Shown here: positions 59,396 through 64,000 of the stretch, one piece after another
Numbering within the stretch: position 1 is the first letter of the stretch
Layout of the letters: each line of letters starts with the position of its first letter
Assembly: GCF_910592395.1 (NCBI RefSeq)
Contig: NC_088308.1
Coordinates: 2,168,001-2,232,000, forward strand
Direction: 5' to 3'
DNA from: Lineus longissimus
Lineage: Eukaryota; Nemertea; Pilidiophora; Heteronemertea; Lineidae
DNA: 64,000 bases
Translations under genes and position numbers: made by a program
Notes under the pieces: generated by a model
Told to the model about the DNA's origin: nothing
Databases searched by the model: none
The model's input: the letters and a program-made list of their open reading frames with translations, nothing else

Positions 59396-60190
59396 ACGCA
59401 GACAGCCAAATTGTTGTGTCAGTACATCAGATGAATAAACCATTCGCATGGTCGTACCTGATCATTGCCCCTTGTACTTACGGCTTGATGAATATTTTAT
59501 AAGAATGAGAGCAAGCCATTAAAGGTGTGTACCCTGGTCATGTACAACCTCCATGCTGGCCTTGGGCAGGCAAATTGGCAGTTTTGTCGTGTTCTGGCAA
59601 CATTTTCCAGGTTTCCGAAGAAAAAGACAGCAGTAGCAGTGTTCCTGATAAGTAAAGAAAAATTTGTGGCAAAGTTCATCCTTAAATATATTTATATTTA
59701 AGTTTGCTGCTTAGTGTTGAAAATTCAGTGACAAAGGTTATTGTAGCATGATGAAAAATTTAGAATTTAAAAATCTAACAGCACTGTTGAAATTTGTAGA
59801 CATTGTGTACCTGCAAAATTAAAATGTTCAGGTTTAACGATAAAGACTCTGTAGCTAAATGTGATACGCCCTGTATGTCTGGTGAATGCCGGTGGCATTT
59901 CATATGTTCTCAAACAAAAAATCTAGCGATTTGTCATTGCCCCTACTGTCATTAAAATTGTTGTAAATTTACGGTAAAAAATACTCCCAGGCTAGCCTCG
60001 GCAGATGTGCAGACATGAGATGAATAATCTATGGCACAGACTGGTACCGTTTGATCGCAGCCAGTCATTGCTCCCAGTATCGCTAGTTGGATGAATATTT
60101 CATTGGTACGAGAGTAAGCCATTAAAGATTTTTCTGTCTCCTAATCATGACGATGTACATCCGACAAGATGACCTTGGTCAGGGAAGAGG
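59396..60190 (+). repeat. Diverged duplication, offset about 595 bp
   Basis: CAGATGAATAAACCATTCGCATGG, CATTGCCCC, GATGAATATTTTATAAGAATG and GAGAGCAAGCCATTAAAG (59429-59525) recur in order as GAGATGAATAATCTATGGCAC, CATTGCTCCC, GATGAATATTTCATTGGTACG and GAGAGTAAGCCATTAAAG (about 60018-60126). CAAATTGTTGTG precedes copy 1 and AAAATTGTTGTA copy 2. Between the copies is unassigned DNA. Confidence 0.65.
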
Positions 60191-60314
60191 TTTTCAACTG
60201 TGGACATCTGAAATGTCGCTTCTCAAGTCAAGTACTGATTTCAGAGGCAAGTGTTCACAGTGACATTATTGACAACTTCTTGTGTGATTTTGGTGAAATG
60301 TTGAAATGTTTCAT

Positions 60315-60420
60315 TTTTTAGAGACGGTTCAAAATTCTGAAAAATTTTCAAAGTCAAAAAAGTTTTGGGACTGATGATGTTGCTTCAACAAAAACAAGTG
60401 AAAAAATATTTGGAGACATT
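60315..60420 (-). repeat. AT-rich dispersed repeat, minus-strand fragment
   Basis: AAAATTCTGAAAAATTTTCA then AAGTCAAAAAAGTTTTGGGAC and TGATGATGTTGC is the reverse complement of the CAACATCATCAGTCCCAAAAC-TTTTTGGACTTTGAAAATTTTTC region of the copy at 6536-6838. AACAAGTGAAAAAATATTTGGA continues the match to its TCCAAATATTTTTTTCACTTG. Confidence 0.75.
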
Positions 60421-63179
60421 ACCTCCCGACCTTGAGCAATGCATCCTTTGTTTGTCACTTCTCTAATGAAACAAATACCTCATATATTGCAAGAAATACA
60501 GTGCTTTCAGAAAAAAAGAAATGCTGTTGGAAGAAAAGTAGTGTGCTAAATTCTTCGTGCATGTTTTTCCGTGCCGAGTTGTGAAGAAAAAATTAATTTC
60601 TTCCTGTGCAAATCGTGGAACCCAGGAAAGAAAAAATTGTGTTCATACAACACCCTCTTTCCGCTAGCTCAGTTATTAATTGTTCATGGTGTGTTATTGA
60701 CAGCCACTCCATCAGCTGACAATTATCGTGAAAAAATGACAGAAAAAAATGAATTGCCTGTCCCTACTGATGATGCCTGTGGCTTGAAAGCAGGGCATGG
60801 GAATAGGAAAAAATAAGGGGTTGCAGCAGGGGTCTTGCCGTTGAAACCTTTGGCATCCCCTGTCTCAAAAGATGTGCAATCATCTCGGGGCCATTTAACC
60901 TTTGGGGGATTGGCCTCAGAGAAGTCAGTGGAAGGTATCTTCAATGAAACTCGTTATAAATGGCAGTTTGACGGAAGAGGTAATACACTTACTGACCGGA
61001 CCCATGAGAAAAAGAATTGCTCAGCTGACCAACCAGCGAGACATTGCAGAATTGCCAGCACACCCATATGTCATTTTTTATCTGTAGAAAATGCAGCAAG
61101 ATTGCTTTGCAGATGGACCTGTCCTTATGGTGTATTCAAACTGTTTGAATATGAAATTCATGCACATGAGCAGGGGGTAACAACTCCTCTTGCCCTTCGT
61201 ATGTATGACAAGGGACGTGCTTCTATGTTGACGATCGCAACCACTTCTGATCAGCATTGCCAAACAGTATAGCTAGGTAATCAATACTAAAATGAACTGG
61301 TCAATCTAGTGATGGTCAGGTTCTCCTCAAGTGGCCATTTGGAGGCCATGGTCAGTAGGTGTGACTTGTTTGATAAGCTATTATATTGTTTGCTCTTGGA
61401 ACTGGTATCGCTAATGATCCTGGTAAGAAGTGGGGCATGGATGTTGATAAAGCATAAACAGAAAGATTTGGCGCCATCCTCAATGGTTGGCCACTGCAGC
61501 AATGAGAGGTGAAATGGAGAGTGGGAATGGCCTCTTTAGCTCAAATAGTACTTGTTAACCCAAATGTATAGCAAGATTTTGCCTCGTTGATGAGAAAGCA
61601 TTATTAATTCCTCTCTGTGAGATGTTAGGTGGTAGATGAGAAGCTGCGTACGGACGTTGTGAATAGAAGATTGGATCCTTGGTATGGCCAATTCAGGACA
61701 AAGATATGGTTTTGGAAAGGTGATGAACATGGAAATGAGCAATCCACCGAATGGGAGTTTCACCTCCAGCAGTCATTTGGACCTATCAGCCAAAAGGTCC
61801 AATTTGTTTTCGAAGCTTTTGCAACAAGTGAGTCACACATACAAATTATGCGATATCTTTTTTGGTAGGACCACATTCACAAGAAAAGTGGTCGTAGCTT
61901 GACATCCCTATACCGACATGAATACCCTGTCATGCCTGTGAGTCGTCAGTAATAATGACAAAGGAAAACTGGTTTATTTTGGTTGAAGGAATTACTCCAA
62001 GGAAAGCAAGGATGTTTAAGAGTTCATCTTAACATTTCACTTGGGTTGTTGCTGAATATTTGGTGTGTTTTTTACAATCAATACATATCAAGTTTGATAT
62101 TAGCTATTCTTTAATCCATATCTCCATCATGGGAAGTCAATCTAACTGACAACTTGATATTTTTGGCCCAGGTCAAAATAAATGAAAAGTGTTATTTCAT
62201 AGTCACTGAAATGTATTATTTTGCACTTGGTGAATTACAGATGTCATGTCGTTTTAAAAGTGATGTTGATCCTGTTCCTGACCTCCGTGTGGTTGTATAA
62301 TATAACTTCCTAAGAAAAACATGGAAAGAACTGAATAAAAAACTAAGAGAAGGCACCATTACCGAAGAAAACATTACAGAAAAACTGGCAGATTCCTTTC
62401 ATAGTCATTCATATCCATCAGGTTTCTTTAGGGGAGAAACATCCTTTTTTCCAATCCCTTGTAATTAGCGAGGATCCCACAGACACTGTTTCCTTTCGTT
62501 GATTTCCATATCATTTGCAACTCCTTGGGAAGTAACTAAACTCTTGAGAAAGGAGCCATCCTGAAGGAAGAAAAAATGTGCAAAAAACCAGCAAATCCAC
62601 TCAGCAGTTGCTACTCCTAGTTGTTTTTACTGATGTAATATTGACAAAAAACTGAGTGTTCAGGCCCTAAGCAGTAAGTGCTATTCTTGTGGTATCCCTT
62701 GTCAATTCTGTGGGCCATGACAAAAAATAGTCTTGATATTGTTATCTCTCTTCCTTTGGGTGTCATAATGTGGTATTTAATATCCTTTGACTATTTGTTC
62801 TCATTTCCATCATGTTTTTATAATCTGATATCATACACATGGTCAATGAAGCAGTAGGCCCTTCATAAAGGGATTGAGTGGGTTAGGGGCTAGCAACAAA
62901 GAGCTTGCCACCTTCCCTGAGCAATTCCCAATTCTGCCTCCAAGCCTCTGAAGTCTTAACCATAAGGAATAAAATGTGACAGAAGTTGTTTTGAGCAACC
63001 TGGTCCTCTCAAAGCCTGTCTTGGAGGTCAGACTTTTCATCGAAGGACTATTGTCCAACCTGTCCTAAGGCAAAGTTCATTTCATCAATCGTTCATACAT
63101 TGCTTATGCATTAAGACAGGGATATCCCCTCAGGGGAATACGCCAGGACCGGAGGTACTTCTCTGTCGTATGATTGAAG
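60421..63179. other. Unassigned non-coding DNA
   Basis: The longest frame is 145 codons (60835-61272, plus). It is overlapped by a 73-codon minus frame and a 61-codon plus frame and shows no domain I know. Mutual overlap again suggests few stops rather than a gene. Opposing frames at 61287-61512 and 61536-61902 are similar. No repeat or RNA gene is recognised. Confidence 0.4.
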
Positions 63180-63596
63180 TCTTCTGTTCATTGGATTTTG
63201 CCATGTTTTGTCCATTCGATACAAAAATCAATTGTCTTCGTTGAGACCTAAATAACTGTGGACTCTGTTCCCAGTGTGGTTTGCATATGATGAAAAAAAC
63301 ATTGAGTCAGTCTGGAAAAAACTTTACACTGTATGCTTGTCTGGCGTCATTCATCAAATAGCCATCAATACAAGTCAGATCGTCCTTTTATGGCATGGTT
63401 ATGATAAAGTCCGTTGAACTGCAGAATATTGCTTCTGCTGCCCACTCGAAACCACAGTAGTCTAATAAAAAAGGGCACACTCCTCCTTGACTTCTGCAGT
63501 TTGTCAAGAAATGTCTGAAGAACTATGTTTTTTGTGTTCTTCTTAAATTAGGGAAACAGGTACCTCATTGTAGATTCTGAGAGACCATACTACTGT

Positions 63597-63634
<38 letters not shown>

Positions 63635-64000
63635 TTCCTGTATTATTCCATGAGAAACCAGCTCATAGGGTTGTTTCGTCTAAGATTGTTCCTTCAAGGA
63701 AATGACCCATTCTGCGGATACTTTGTTAGAGATTATCTTCAGAAATGAAAAAACGCTTTATATTTTTGCCATACGGCACAAAAATCAATTGTCTGAGCTG
63801 CGTTAAGATCCATAGCTGTGCATGTTTAGACGGTTTCTTCTACACTCTGATCAAGATGGGGGAAAAGTCGTATTATTCTTGTATAAATTTGCATTGTCAG
63901 CAGCAGTGGCGGTTATCGTCAAATGAAAAATGGGTCCATTCTGTCTTGGTCATTCAATACAAAATCAATTGTCTTTGCCAAGTTCACGCCTTGTTTGTTT
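63180..64000 (+). repeat. Three-fold repeated module running off the window end
   Basis: ACAAAAATCAATTGTCT occurs at 63221-63237 and 63778-63794, and ATACAAAATCAATTGTCTT at 63956-63974. TTTTGCCAT precedes the first two, and (T)GTC(C/A)ATTC(G/A)ATACAAAA the first and third. GTTGAGACCTAAATAACTGTGGA after copy 1 resembles GTTAAGATCCATAGCTGTGCA after copy 2. Further copies may continue beyond the window. Confidence 0.65.
63598..63633 (+). repeat. (GAT)12 microsatellite
   Basis: Twelve uninterrupted GAT repeats lie between the first two repeated modules. It is pure, so it is probably length-polymorphic. Confidence 0.97.

Noticed and set aside
60835-61272. 145-codon plus-strand frame
   Set aside because: No recognisable domain, overlapping open frames on both strands, and a length expected a few times by chance in 64 kb of this composition.

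Overview
The window is eukaryotic, almost certainly from an invertebrate animal and most likely a marine one. It is AT-rich, has no operons and no tightly packed reading frames, and is full of minisatellites, short inverted-repeat elements, AT-rich dispersed repeats and diverged local duplications. The word TACATGT seems over-used, which I associate with lophotrochozoan and amphioxus genomes, but that is weak evidence and I do not name a species. I recognise no protein-coding gene, rRNA or intact tRNA on either strand. The longest open frame (187 codons, 37400-37963) resembles no family I know. The simplest reading is a gene desert or the inside of a very large intron.

Layout. 0-9 kb: unassigned DNA with two copies of an AT-rich dispersed repeat (630-838, 6536-6838), a 128-bp MITE-like foldback (2372-2499) and a foldback with a GTCGCATGCGAC core (8583-8799). 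9.6-13 kb: three separate local duplications. 13.8 kb and 35.0 kb: opposite-strand copies of one TTAGCTCACC-type dispersed repeat. 15.3-15.6 kb and 19.2-19.8 kb: two CpG-rich islets, each with an RFX X-box-like site; the second also carries E2F-like and XBP1/ATF6-like sites. 17.05 kb: a poly(A)-only insertion with a 15-bp target-site duplication. 20.2-21.5 kb: a tandem array of a 151-bp unit. 22.6-25.9 kb: a Sox-like inverted repeat and further local duplications. 27.73-28.49 kb: a 762-bp element with 25-bp terminal inverted repeats. 28.85-31.0 kb: a 53-bp minisatellite of about 39 copies with higher-order structure.

31-64 kb: several CpG-retaining stretches rich in homeodomain-type words (32.5-33.1, 43.9-44.2, 53.0-53.5 and 58.1-58.6 kb) are the best cis-regulatory candidates. 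Between them lie more local duplications (36.4, 38.4-38.8, 43.0-43.7, 45.4, 53.8-54.1, 59.4-60.2 and 63.2-64.0 kb), a possible tRNA-derived SINE remnant (40.6 kb), one Tigger/pogo-like element end (41.2 kb) and a possible 156-nt exon (53530-53685).

Two themes stand out. First, at least a dozen independent duplications with units of about 43-700 bp, at all stages of decay, suggest that local duplication shapes this DNA. Second, CpG-rich islands with recognisable transcription-factor words sit in otherwise featureless sequence, as expected of distal enhancers or an unannotated promoter. All identities, counts and boundaries were judged by eye; no alignment or database search was run.
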